Positions 10,526 to 21,140 of a stretch of DNA of 64,000 nt are shown piece after piece. The stretch is from Chrysophaeum taylorii (taxonomy: Eukaryota > Sar > Pelagophyceae > Pelagomonadales > Pelagomonadaceae): NCBI GenBank assembly GCA_029834535.1, contig JAQMWT010000322.1, positions 496,001 to 560,000 on the forward strand, in the 5' to 3' direction. The position numbers were made by a program, and so were the translations under genes. The notes under the pieces were generated by a model. It did no database searches, was not told the DNA's origin, and saw only the letters and a program-made list of their open reading frames with translations. Every line of letters begins with the position of its first letter. Position 1 is the first letter of the stretch.

Positions 10526-12259
10526 TTGTACATATTACACGTGCACATTAGAGCCCTTCCTTCATATGCGTCGCATTTGTTTATCACTCCTCTAACCTAT
10601 CTCCACAGGTTACACATATACACCCCCACATCAACTCCAATTCAAGACCCAAGCACGGCAAAGTCCAAGCCCGTCTCTACGACGGATATACTAAAGCTAG
10701 AACAGATGCTAGTTGACAAGGTCGCCGATGGTCTACGCTTCCAAGATAATTCTACAAAGGTCAGTTTGCAGTTGGAAATGCTTCGCAGGCACATGACTTT
10801 TGCGCACGCGGACGCGTTGTTCAGCTTCGACTCGTACGAGGCTTTCATAAGGAATGCCCCGGACTACAACATCATGCTCGATGGAGCAGTCGACGAAATC
10901 TTTGTTCAGTGGAAGGCTGAACAAGTTCAGGCTTTTCATCTGCCTGATGAATCAGCCCTCCCGGAGCATCTCAAGACATGGCATGTCAACAGTTCACATC
11001 GTTTAACTGATGACGAGCGCAATGATCTTGAACGCTTATTTTTCCTGGAATCCTACGACCTCATTCGTCCAGAATTAAACGCCGAAGTAAAAAGAGTCTT
11101 GAGCCAACTAAATGTCCAATTCCCTAAATCAATTGTGTATGATTCGTCTCTAACCAATACAACTTTCTCAGGTCTATCTATAGCCGACTGGGTCAAGTAT
11201 TCGGAGACGTACGCAAGCCTCCTCTACACGTTCTTTAATTTAGAATCAATCGATAAACCCGCCCTTGCCATTTGGGCACAATTTAAAGAGGTATACGCAA
11301 CCAGCGCACATCCTAATAAAACACGAGCGATATATATTCCTTTCTTCTTATTATTATGAGACGGTCGCTGCGACCGACGTCTCCGAGCTTAAACAGCTAT
11401 TTAACAAAATAAATTTGAACGTTAACTGGTACGCTCATGTATTTGTTGAACAATTGCTTGCTTTTCAGACTCAGGCAAAACAGCACAACAATGAAGAAGC
11501 GAAGATACAGTTTAGTGATTCCATCATTGCGCTTAAAGCGCATGAGGAGATCTACAAGCTGTATGCGAATCCTTCCGACCGTGAAGATACTCACAGTCTC
11601 TGATGGAGTGGTCCGAACTCTACGAGATACGCTCCAGCAACGACTCTGCCCGAGATCCTGCCCTGCTAAAATTAGTGGATCCCAATGACGTACGTTCGTT
11701 GCTTGAGTTCTTTCTAAAGATATACAATGAGACGAAGTTCACCACTAGTCGTCGCTTGGACAAACCATCTTCTTGGATTCCTTATGTACCTGGGACGACT
11801 ACATCGAAACCCCCTAAGGTGTTATTAATGGACACCATACAGGAGTCGCAAGATAGCGCCAATAGCACTTACTCTCTTTTGGCTACAGTTACAGGTAGAT
11901 CTGGTTTCGATGCTCGTACGTCGCCTAGAGACACGTCATACTATCGACCACCTTCCAACTATAATGTCAAAGGCCATAGTTATGACCGTCCTGTGTACTC
12001 GCAGACTACTAATCGCAGCTCACGCTCCAATATGTCTTTAATGGAAACGGTCTATTATCAAGACGAGCGGCTTCGCCATCTGTTTGGTAAACTCCAGGAC
12101 GCTAATCCTAACCCGTCCACCGATGTTAAGAATGTGCAGGATGAGATGAAGACGCTTTTAAACACCCTGTGGACTACTGCCTCTCAGGCTTCTACGCAGG
12201 CACTTGAGCCCGAAGAAGCAACTCAAGTGATATGTGTCTCGCGTGGAGGCCATGTCTAA
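10526..12259 (+). pseudogene. Copia-1 gag
   Basis: A gag-like protein lies in at least three frames: 10526-11359, then a one-base shift near 11350 to about 11603, then 11603-12259. It aligns with Copia-2 gag throughout: ILKLE near the start, HADALF.FDSYEAF, DW.KYSETYASLLYTFFNLE, NWYAHVFVEQLLAFQTQ, and SSRSNMSLMET near the end. No ATG opens the first frame, so the start is lost or lies elsewhere. No CCHC zinc knuckle is visible. I know of no closer named gag family. Confidence 0.6.
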
Positions 12260-13371
12260 TGCTATTTCTAGTTTTCTCGAATCCGATTCATCTTCTTCTG
12301 GCACGGGAGAAAAGGCTGAAGTAAATACTTCTGCTCCTACAACGTCCGCCAGTGATGCGCAGCAGAGGGGAACCGTCGATACGGAGAAGTCGTTTCATAC
12401 TTTTCTATCCATTAAAGATTCCGACATCGATAATATCCCGCAACCGCCATTGCAGCACATAAGTGCCAAAGCTCAAAGTGCCGTTGTCCGCCGTCAAGCT
12501 CTGGAGGCTCCCCCTAAATCTGATGAGCCTCAGGATAAGACCCAGCAAGATGGTGAAGCAGATGATGGTACAGCACCACCTAGGTTACTTCCAAAGCTCC
12601 CGCTTAATAATGCCTTCACTTTGGTAGTCCCGCCTTCCGAGCAAATGCAAACCTTTCTAACCCAGTATGCGTTTCGTCAAAGTTCCACGCATGCATGCTA
12701 TGCTACAATGCTCAAACTCTACAATGAATATAGTCTTCTCATCATGACGACACCAGGATACGCTGATTCTTGCGCTTCACAGCACGTTATTAATTTTTGG
12801 ACGTTATGCGGATCCCTTGCATATTGTTAAGCGGCCAGATTCACTGTCACCAGCAATTCAGAGTGCTACTGACACGCAAAGTATCACCCACGCTATGATT
12901 ATACGTACAGTCATCCCAGCACTCCCGAAGCATCCTGATGTTGGCTACGTAAAACTCGATGTCGCTTTGTTTCTTCCTAAGCTCAATCCACACAACGACC
13001 CTGATCTTCACATAATCAGCATGTCGCAGTGGGGTGAAGACAAGCGTGGCATGCATCTCTTCGGCATTGAATTCAAGGGACAATCAAACATCACTAGTAA
13101 AATTGATGATAATGTTCAGATTCCGTTGTTCAGGCTGGAGAATCTGCTTCCCACGCTTCCCATTTATTCGCTACAACAAGCTAAGGCACGAAAGATGGAG
13201 CTTCGCCCTTTACAATTTAAGCTATGTTCTTTCAATGAGCAACGTGAGATGCAAGGACTCTATACCAAGCTGCTTAAACGTGTAATTTATGTTCCTTGGC
13301 TCAAGTCAATCTTGGAGTCCATGTATTCGCAGCTTCACTATATCCGCAAGCATCACTCACCGCCTGTATGA
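12234..13371 (+). pseudogene. Copia-1 protease region
   Basis: Frame 12234-12830 starts with a Ser/Thr/Gln-rich linker containing SDAQQRGT and ends with ADSCASQHVI, the aspartic protease active site, in which the usual D-S/T-G is D-S-C. A frameshift near 12805 moves the reading to 12817-13371, which continues the fold (ITHAMIIRTVIPALPKHPDVGYVKLD). A helical tail aligns with the end of the Copia-2 protease region. The D-S-C triad is shared with Copia-2. Confidence 0.6.
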
Positions 13372-13389
13372 CGCAGATTTAACCCCAAT

Positions 13390-15260
13390 TTGCTACATAC
13401 TGTAACATCTACATCTAATTCTCGTGCGCCCTCGGTGACTCTTCGTTGCTCTGGCTTGTCTACTCCAGCATTTCTAGTCTGTGCCACTAATGACTTGCGA
13501 ATCAACATTAACGTCAAAGTTCTTGTCGAGAGCGATGAAACCCTTACGCACATGCTACGATCAAGGTTTGGCAATTCTATTGAAGTTTTCCCGTCTCTTC
13601 CTAAGTTTCTCACGTATTTGCACCGTGCGTCCGATAATGAACGCGCCAAATACTACTCGGATATCGTGGATTGACGTCTCCGTGCACAAATAGAAATGTA
13701 ATCAACGGGAGAACCATCTCGACTTTCGAGCGAGATATTGACGATTCCCTATTTCCAAGCGCATTAAGTGTGCCTGAGCTCATTAAACCTCTTGTCCTCC
13801 TTATAGAGATGACACCGCCGCACGGCGCATCCTATGAGGATCACATCAGAATCGCTAACTTACTTTTCTCTTCGATGCACTACACGGTCGATATCTGCGA
13901 CCGCTTTCCTTGTTATTTATGTGGCGACTATCAAGCTAGGGAACGGTGGATCCTCGTTGCCCGCAAATTCAACTCTGGTCCGCTAGATTTACTCTCCTGG
14001 CCCAATAAACGGGTCACTTCATTTCTTGATATTGCTGATAATAGCAATGCTATTAGTCGAAAATTATATGTCGATGAACCATGGACGCAGGTATTTCCAG
14101 ATGCGCCTTATGTGTCTCATCCTAAGACCTTCGCTTCCTTTAATCGCACAGGGTCTGTTCGTATGATCGTAGCAGAGCTTGAAAAATTGACCATGCTTTT
14201 CCTGCGTCTGCACTCTCAGAAAACGACAGAACACCCATCTCAAGATGAAATAAAGAATACCGCTAATTTTCGCCTTGACTTCTTAACGAATTCCAAGCAG
14301 CCCCTGCCTTGTATGACATCGCCTATTGAACTCAAGACATCTGTCATCTTGTATAACATTATGGGGCGCTTGTTCCCTAACTCAATCACTTTACCTGTGT
14401 CTTTTCGTATTACAACGTTCGAAACTAACCAACCTTCGCACAGGTTATTCCTAAATAAATCTTCAAGTTCCCCCATCATCTACATCACAGGTGGAAGACA
14501 TACAGGTGGTGACATCACCGTCACCAGCCCTTCTTCCAAGTATGTAGCTCACATTTTTTCTTTTGGTGAGACCTACACACTCCAATCACATGAGAGTGGA
14601 GTCGACAAAATGGCCATCCTTGAATCTGCAACTGGATCTCTATGGCTTTGTCAGGCTTATCACCATGGTGGTGAACTGCGGGACACACGTCGCCTAATCC
14701 AAACTCTAGTCTCGCGAAGTTCTCCTGTGCTGCAGGATTCACTTCTCTTCTACTCGAAATCTAATCATCTCGAATTTGTCGACAGATCCTTTGCACTAAG
14801 TGACATGCACTCGTCTCAAAGCATGTATCTGGGCTTCAGTACATCTAGCGACAGGAAAATGGGCGCTAAAGTCCATTCCATTTATACTCCAACTCCCACT
14901 ATCCGTGGATATGCAAACATGTTGGTGTTCGACCCAAGAGTTGGTCGTCTTCGACACTACTCGACACGAGAATTGGCACGAGCCAATAACTTCACCGCGC
15001 GCCAAATTAATTTTCTTTTGTCTATACCTCCTGATCTGTGTTGTGACATGATTGCTAATGCTATTCCAGCTGGCACCTATCATATATTGTATACCAGTTT
15101 GTGTCAGATCGTTTATGACTTGCGTAAATTAACGCTATCTCCATCTTTTCGATCCCGATCATGCCCCACTAACCAAAACATACAGGTCAGCTTTCTTCAC
15201 CAACATCTTACAACTGATCATTCACAACAGTTTACTCAAAGTTTTCTTACAATGCAATAA
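13390..15260 (+). pseudogene. Copia-1 DNA cytosine-5 methyltransferase-like domain
   Basis: Two frames, 13390-13674 and 13671-15260, together show C5-MTase landmarks in the right order. Motif I/II: LRCSGLSTPAFL...VKVLVESDETL (~13440-13545). Motif VI region: LVLLIEMTPPH (ENV replaced by EMT, ~13795). Motif VIII: GDYQARERWILVARK with QxRxR kept (~13923-13968). Motif IX: GRLRHYSTRELARANNFTA (~14942-14998). Motif X: ANAIPAGTYHILY (~15056). The catalytic motif IV (Pro-Cys loop) expected between I and VI is not found. Between VIII and IX lies ~300 aa of target-recognition-like sequence. It sits between protease and integrase, as in Copia-2. Activity as a methyltransferase is unlikely. Confidence 0.65.
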
Positions 15261-15533
15261 TTAAACGCTAAAACCTTCAAGTGTCCTGAAAATCTGTCCT
15301 CTAATCCCGAACTTCTTTTGTTTGATGTCGACTCTGTTGCACGTGTATTTATGTCTAATATCTCGTCTTTAGATGATACATCAACTTCATCCTCTATCTC
15401 CAAACCCAAGCATATTCTCCTAATAACTCCAAGGCATGAACATGAGAAACATGCTTCATACGACAGAAAGGTACATTCTCGTGGTACAATCGCTTTTTGC
15501 GATGCACAGAGACGCGACAAATTTCCACAATAC

Positions 15534-15931
15534 CGATCGCTAACCGTTGGTTGCGATGGAGGACGGCGCCTAACACGCTTGCTTCCTGCGGCGGCCCCGG
15601 CCGTCCCGGAGTGAGACGGTGCCTGCTCGCCTCCCGGGCTGGCCGGTTAGCACCCGGAAAGTCCGCGCTGGGATGGGGTTCGGTTGGGCAGAACGCGACG
15701 GACAGGTCGATTGTTCGTGGACCAACACGTCCGCGGCCTGCGACGCTTTTGCACGACCTCGCACAAGGCCGCGCGCAGTGACGGTCCACCATCAACAAGT
15801 CCGTCCTCGTCCCTCGCCTCTGCCCCAACTGCGTGATTTTCCTCTGTGATTCCGTACCGGCTCCTGCCGGTCCGGCCTGGCTCCATGCTCGGGAGAGGTC
15901 TGAAGTTAGTTAGTTAGTTAGTTAGTTAGTT
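15534..15931 (+). repeat. Short LINE-like repeat, copy 2, inserted in Copia-1
   Basis: This is the same element as 1581-1977 in the opposite orientation, ending in six or more TTAG units (15905-15930). It interrupts Copia-1 coding sequence between a segment ending RRDKF (about 15520) and one beginning around the integrase zinc region (about 15935). The GC jump relative to Copia-1 marks both edges. Confidence 0.65.
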
Positions 15932-16381
15932 CATCACTCTAGTGACTCTCAAGCCATAAAGGCTGTTCAGGTCATCTCAAACCCTGGTCATCATCCTTCT
16001 GACGTAACATATCGGAAATTCTGTGTGAATTGCACTTTACACAAGAAGAAGTTCCCGCACTCCCATCTCTTAAAGCAGCAGCCCTCCTTCGAGAAAACGT
16101 TTCAACCTGGCGAAGCCTGGGCATGTGATGGTGGGTATGTTTCAGTACTCTCCGAGTGGGACCACTTCCGCCACATCTTGGTCTTCAAGCGTCTTATTTC
16201 AAAATTTATCTTAGTTTACTTTTGTCGCACTACAAATGCTAGTGAATTTTGTAACGCTCTCGAGTTTGTTCGTAATTTCTGTTCTGCTTAAGTTCATGTG
16301 GAATTAAAACACATATACTGTGACTCCTATAAACACTATTTGTCCAGGTATGTCACCACTCCCTATCGTGTTGAGCATGGC
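15932..16381 (+). pseudogene. Copia-1 integrase, N-terminal part
   Basis: This part reads VTYRKFCVNCTLHKKKFPH (zinc-binding Cys pair) and then GEAWACDGGYVSVLSEW, with the first catalytic Asp in ACDGGYV. A stop at 16289-16291 follows NFCSA. The next segment, CDSYKHYLSRYVTTPYRVEHG, holds the second Asp and stops at the Copia-2 insertion. The protein continues at 29159 with INISAFPPYLHVFN, matching the continuous order in Copia-2 integrase. Confidence 0.75.
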
Positions 16382-16693
16382 TGCGGAGAAATCTGCTGCC
16401 TCTTACCCTTATCCGTCTGTTGAGAACGTGATCTCTTCCTTACCCTTCCTCTTCCTTTCTACACAATCAAATAGTCCTCTGATTTGTGCCTACGCTCATC
16501 ATCATGGTCTAGCGCGTCCCGAGGTATGTAGCACTATACATTTAACCTTTCTCGTGTAGTTCTAGATGCCGCCTGTCGTGTTCTGAGGATATAGGGAACA
16601 TAACTTTCATTCCCCGAATTAACCTTCCAGACGCTCACGATGAGACGGGATGGTTTCCCAGGTGACTTACCACTGCTTGCTAAATGCTCTGCA
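16382..16693 (+). repeat. Copia-2 5' LTR (312 bp)
   Basis: TG...CA ends with the short inverted terminus TGC/GCA. It matches 28842-29153 with only a few differences (for example CTTCCTCTTCC versus CTTCTTCTTCC near 16446). It is flanked on the left by ATGGC (16377-16381). Confidence 0.93.
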
Positions 16694-16710
16694 GGTTATG
16701 GGCCCAGGCG
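16694..16710 (+). promoter_or_regulatory. Copia-2 primer-binding site complementary to tRNA-iMet anticodon arm
   Basis: GGTTATGGGCCCAGGCG starts at the base after the LTR. Its complement reads CCTGGGCCCATAACC, which is the anticodon stem-loop (CAT anticodon) of initiator Met tRNA. Priming from an internal tRNA half is the copia/Ty5 mode, so the primer is recognisable from sequence. Confidence 0.75.
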
Positions 16711-17158
16711 GGTCCCTGAGAAACCATGTGTCAACATGCACGTAACCTATGGGTATTGGGTCGTTACTGCGCCGACCTAGCCTCGACATGTGACACGCTT
16801 GTCAATATATCGCCATTACCATTGGGCTGTATATAATATCTTTTTGCACACGTGATCGTGTAACCTTGTGTGCACCTGTTCATAGCATCGTATTGTCATG
16901 TTAATGTTGATGTGTGTGTAATTGGCTAACCTGTACTCTTGCACACATGTTATGGAATATTTTGGGTATGTCCACTCGTACATTACATGGCAATGCTTAA
17001 CAAGCTCCTTGAGAGCACCAAAAACTAACCAGCTGCCTGAGTGACTACGCTTAGCGACACTACTCTGGACTCACAGCTTGCACAGTCGTCTTATAGACAC
17101 ATTTTCCATCGAAAAATCGATGAGTGTACATAGACACCGATAGACAGACCCCCTTAGA

Positions 17159-19321
17159 ATGTCTAGACAGTGTCAGGTGACTGAACCCACAGGTTCCCCG
17201 TCAACTGCTATGGCAGAACACGCAGCACGAGCCGCACCTAAGGCGATCACGGGTGCGGATATATTGAAGCTCGAAGCTCCTGTAGTTGAGTTTCTTAATG
17301 AGGGCAACCGCTTTCAGCTTCAGAACCGCAAGGTATCCTTGCAAATCAAGCATATCAAGCAATTACTACGGTCCAGTCATGCCGATGCTTTCCTCGAGTA
17401 CGACTCGTATGAAGCATATACTCGGTCATGCAAGGACTACGAAATCCTCCGGAATCAAATTCTCGATCGCGTTTTCCTGGAATGGAAGGCCAATAGGGCT
17501 GCTGATCTCCGTTTAGCTGTTGATGAGTTACCCCCTGAGTATCAGGAATGGCATTTCACCAACGAAGCTTTCCCCCACTTACTTGATGCAGAAGTAGCTC
17601 AGCTAACTACCGTCTGTTACGACTATGAAGTCAAGGCATTACGCCCTGAAATCAACGCTCGTTTCTTAGAAGAGGAACGAATCTTAAATCGCGCGCACCC
17701 GAAGACACTAGCTTTCGACACTCGTGTTCGTGCCCCGGTTACCATGTTTTCTTTAACTGCAGCTGACTGGCACACTTACCAGGACGCGTACACTACATTA
17801 TTGCATACTTACTTCAATCTTGAAGGTGTTGGAAAACCGGCACTTGCGGCCTGGCCCGCCATCAATTAGATATACAACAAAAGCTATTTACCCAACAAGG
17901 CTCGAGCTATTATGCTCATCGCCTTTAATCACTACGAGTCTGTTACGACTACTGATGTGTCTTACTTGAAACAGCAATTTAACTCTGTTGTTTATAATCC
18001 TAACTGGTATGTCCATGTATTTATCGAAGCTGTCCTAGCATTTAGGCAAATCTCTTACCAACTTAACCAGGAAGAGACTGACCTTCAATTCGACTTTGGC
18101 ACTCTTTGCAGAAAAATCTATGAAGAGATACATCGGCACTATGCCGATAATACCAGCAACAACCGCTACGATCGTGGTTGGGTAGATTGGTGTTATATGT
18201 ACGAAACCCGATCTTCATCTCGACCTGTACCAGAAGCTGAACGATTGTGTCACCCTACCAACCCAAGCTACATTTTAGAATACGCATTAGACCTTTACAA
18301 TGTCGTATCAAATGGGTCGAACAAAAGACGCTTAGAACGCCCTGTTTCTTGGCAACCCTATGTCGAAGGTTTATCATCTCAACCAAAGCCAAAGTTACTC
18401 CTTACACATACTTTGGACTCATCGGACAAAAGTCTGACTCAAACTGCTAACACACTCGCCTTCATCACTTCGTCCCAACCTGGTACATCTTCCACGTTTA
18501 ATGCTAGACGCTTGCGTAACTCTAATGATGCTCGCCAGCCTTTCTCTCGCAGCGATTTATCGTATTATCGTCCTGGTGATTCTTACGTCACCAAGAAAAC
18601 TGCCGGACAGTCCCATGACCGTCCAATTTACCCCCGCACTTTTGACAGGTCCTCTCGGTCTAACATGAAATTATTAGATCGAACAAACCACACCTTAAAC
18701 ACCCTGCGAGAACAGTGTAGCGAACTCACGAAGCATGTGACAGATAATGATACCACGGCTCAGCTACAACATAATATCAACAAGTTATTTGAGACTTTGC
18801 TACAATCAGCCGATATCCTGTCAACAACATCTACTGAGGACAACAGTAGTTTACTTCGTCTAAACGAACAGCTCATGTTTGCAGAAGACATCATTTATGA
18901 TGTAGACGTTCATCTATCCTCGACCGAAAAGTCGTTAAACTACGTGGAGCCACAACACCATACTGTCGTTACTGCTCCCACCCCAACAACAACTCCTCCT
19001 ACTACAAACACACAGGGTAATCCTTCCAATACTGTGTCTAACTCTTTACCGCTTCCGCCATCTCGGCTTTACCACCAGCATTCTTGTCCTCGCTATCTCC
19101 ACCAGCATTCTTGTCCTCGCTATCTCCACCAGCATTCTTGTCCTCGCTATCTTCATAGGTCCAATCTGCCCTCAACCTACCGTCACAAGCCGAAACCAAA
19201 AGGGATGCCGATCACACCTCTCTATCGTCATTTGACGAAAAGCACGGCATGGCTGATGAGGCTGACGAGCCATCACCACCTGTTCAACCGATCATTATTC
19301 CAACGAATCTGTTATTGCTGA
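17159..19321 (+). pseudogene. Copia-2 gag
   Basis: Starts at ATG 17159; an in-frame TAG at 17867-17869 breaks it (Copia-1 has a sense codon there). The same frame continues to about 19000. Conserved blocks with Copia-1 gag: ADILKLE, HADAFLEYDSYEAY, ADWHTYQDAYTTLLHTYFNLE, NWYVHVFIEAVLAF, SSRSNMKLLD. There is no CCHC knuckle. A 27-bp unit is repeated three times at about 19071-19157 near the gag-protease boundary. The motif encoding STEKSLNY lies at 18920-18943, shortly before the boundary, where a protease cleavage site would be expected. The protease follows in a different frame, either by programmed shift or decay. Confidence 0.7.
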
Positions 19322-20038
19322 AGAACTTCTTTACCGCCAGCCTCTCCACTACTTGCCCACATTCGGAAAACGCCTTCCTCACCAACTACATGAAGGTAAA
19401 CAGTGTCCCTCCACATTGCTCTTTTCTATATTTTGACTCTTGTGCTACCATCTCATTGATGTCCACCTACGATTTCGCAATACCCAATCATATAATTCCA
19501 TTGAACTCCACGTACGCTCCGATTGTTATTCAGACGGCAACAGGACAACAACGGGCATCACACATGATGTTAACACGCAACATCGTTATTCCCCTACCAG
19601 ATCATCCACAAGTTGGCTACGTTAAGATCGACTTCGCTTTATGTCTTCAACCAGTGCATGACCGACATCTCGCTATCCTGAGCATGCTCGAATGGAACCA
19701 GACTAATCTTACCACCGTGTTCAACGATCGAGCTGAGCCAAAGCTCAGCGCTGTCACGAGCCGCATAGACAACGATGTACGTATACCCATACACTATGTA
19801 GCAGCTAATTTACCGCTCTCCCTTGTATCACTTACAACATCGCGCGCGACAAGCGGCTGGAACTTCGCTCCCTTGCATTTCCCCTCAACCGATACCATGA
19901 AAACAGGGACCTACTGGCATACTACAATTACCTACTCCAACGAGTTTTACCAGATCGGCCGTGGATTCGCCCTTTGGTTCTTAATCTTCGGAAACAGAAC
20001 AAATTCGTTCAGCAAAATACGCAGTCATTAAGTTGACT
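19249..20038 (+). pseudogene. Copia-2 aspartic protease region
   Basis: Frame 19249-20031 contains LYFDSCATISLM (active-site D-S-C, ~19431-19466), then MLTRNIVIPLPDHPQVGYVKIDFALCL, aligned to the Copia-1 protease. A frameshift near 19830 follows: the homologous helical tail (RDKRLELRSLAFPLN) continues in another frame up to about 20028. The region is cut off from the rest of pol by Helitron-like repeat B. Retroviral-type proteases process the polyprotein; Gly to Cys in the D-S-G triad is unusual. Confidence 0.65.
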
Positions 20039-21091
20039 ACAAGTGCAGGCCAGTAAGTTCGCCAGTAAGTTCACCTGGTCCCAATCTCTAACCCCAGCAA
20101 GTTCACCTGGCCCCAGTAAGTTCACCTAGTCCCAATCTCTAACCCCAGTAAGTTCGGTGTAAGCCCACTCGTGCTCACATCCACTCACCCCACTCTCCTT
20201 CGAGCTCGTCGCTCTCACCTCCGCCAATCTAAGCTGCTTTGATCCGTACACGCCGCTCGCCTTTGCGTTCACTCTAAAAACCCCTGTAAGTTCACTTGGT
20301 CTCAGTAAGTTCACCTGGTCACTAAGTTCACCTAGTCCCAATCTCAAACCCCAGTAAGTTCACCTGGTCCCAGTAAGTTCACCTACCGTGCGCGTGTAGA
20401 CGCCGGGAGGGGGCTTATCGGTATTGCGCAGCACGTGTGGGGTAGGGTGGAGTCGTCGACTCAGAAGAGGATATCCTCGGGGTTGCCGATCGACAGAGAG
20501 CCACGTAGAGCTGGACGTGGCAGAAGACGGGCTTGGGCAAGAGGACGCCGACCTCGCGGGGCGTCTGCCCTGGCTCTTGTTGATCGTTTGGCGTCGGCGG
20601 GCCTTGAGGGATACAGGTTGGAGGAGCCTCGGTGACACGACACGATCGATCATGTATCTGGTACCGTTGCAGTGGCCGTGCGACGGGTCGAGGTTGCGAA
20701 GACTTTAAGCTCGCGATCAAAGTCAGCATGCCGTTGGTTGTCAGGAGTTGAAACTCGACTGTAAAGAGCGAGGCGTCGTCTTCCGACCCAACCTAGTCGG
20801 CCGAAAAGAACTCCGACGCCTCGTCTCCGGGAAAAAAAGGCCGCGGTCATGCGCGCGTTGTCAGCATCGACAACATCGTTTCGACGGGGCGTGAGAATGG
20901 CGCGCTGAAAGAGCCGCCGCGGGTCGTGGAAATAGTCTGCGAGGTCGCCGTAGACGGCTTGGAGGATCACTGTCTGGCTCTCGCGCCTACCTGATCCTTA
21001 CTCTCGCGCCTATCTGATCCTTACCCTAAATCGAGGGACAAACAAACAAACAGACAAACAAACAGACAAACATCTGTCGATTAGTAGTTAA
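20039..21091 (-). repeat. Helitron-like ~1 kb repeat, copy B, inserted in Copia-2
   Basis: Full-length copy, ACAAGTGCAGG at 20039 to TTAGTAGTTAA at 21091. It interrupts Copia-2 between protease and methyltransferase-like domain. GACT occurs on both sides (20035-20038 and 21092-21095), a possible 4-bp target duplication; classical Helitrons make none. The left 350 bp carries about ten AGTAAGTTCACC iterons. The decayed helicase is on the minus strand (QRAILTPRRNDVVDADN around 20890; QLYVALCR around 20510). It is younger than Copia-2. Confidence 0.85.
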
Positions 21092-21140
21092 GACTCACAC
21101 GGCCAGTTTTTCTCTCACAAGAGTCCAATCCCCGCAAACC

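Noticed and set aside
20039-20400. CRISPR-like array in the iteron region
   Set aside because: Units are degenerate and lack uniform spacers; a eukaryotic transposon context explains them.
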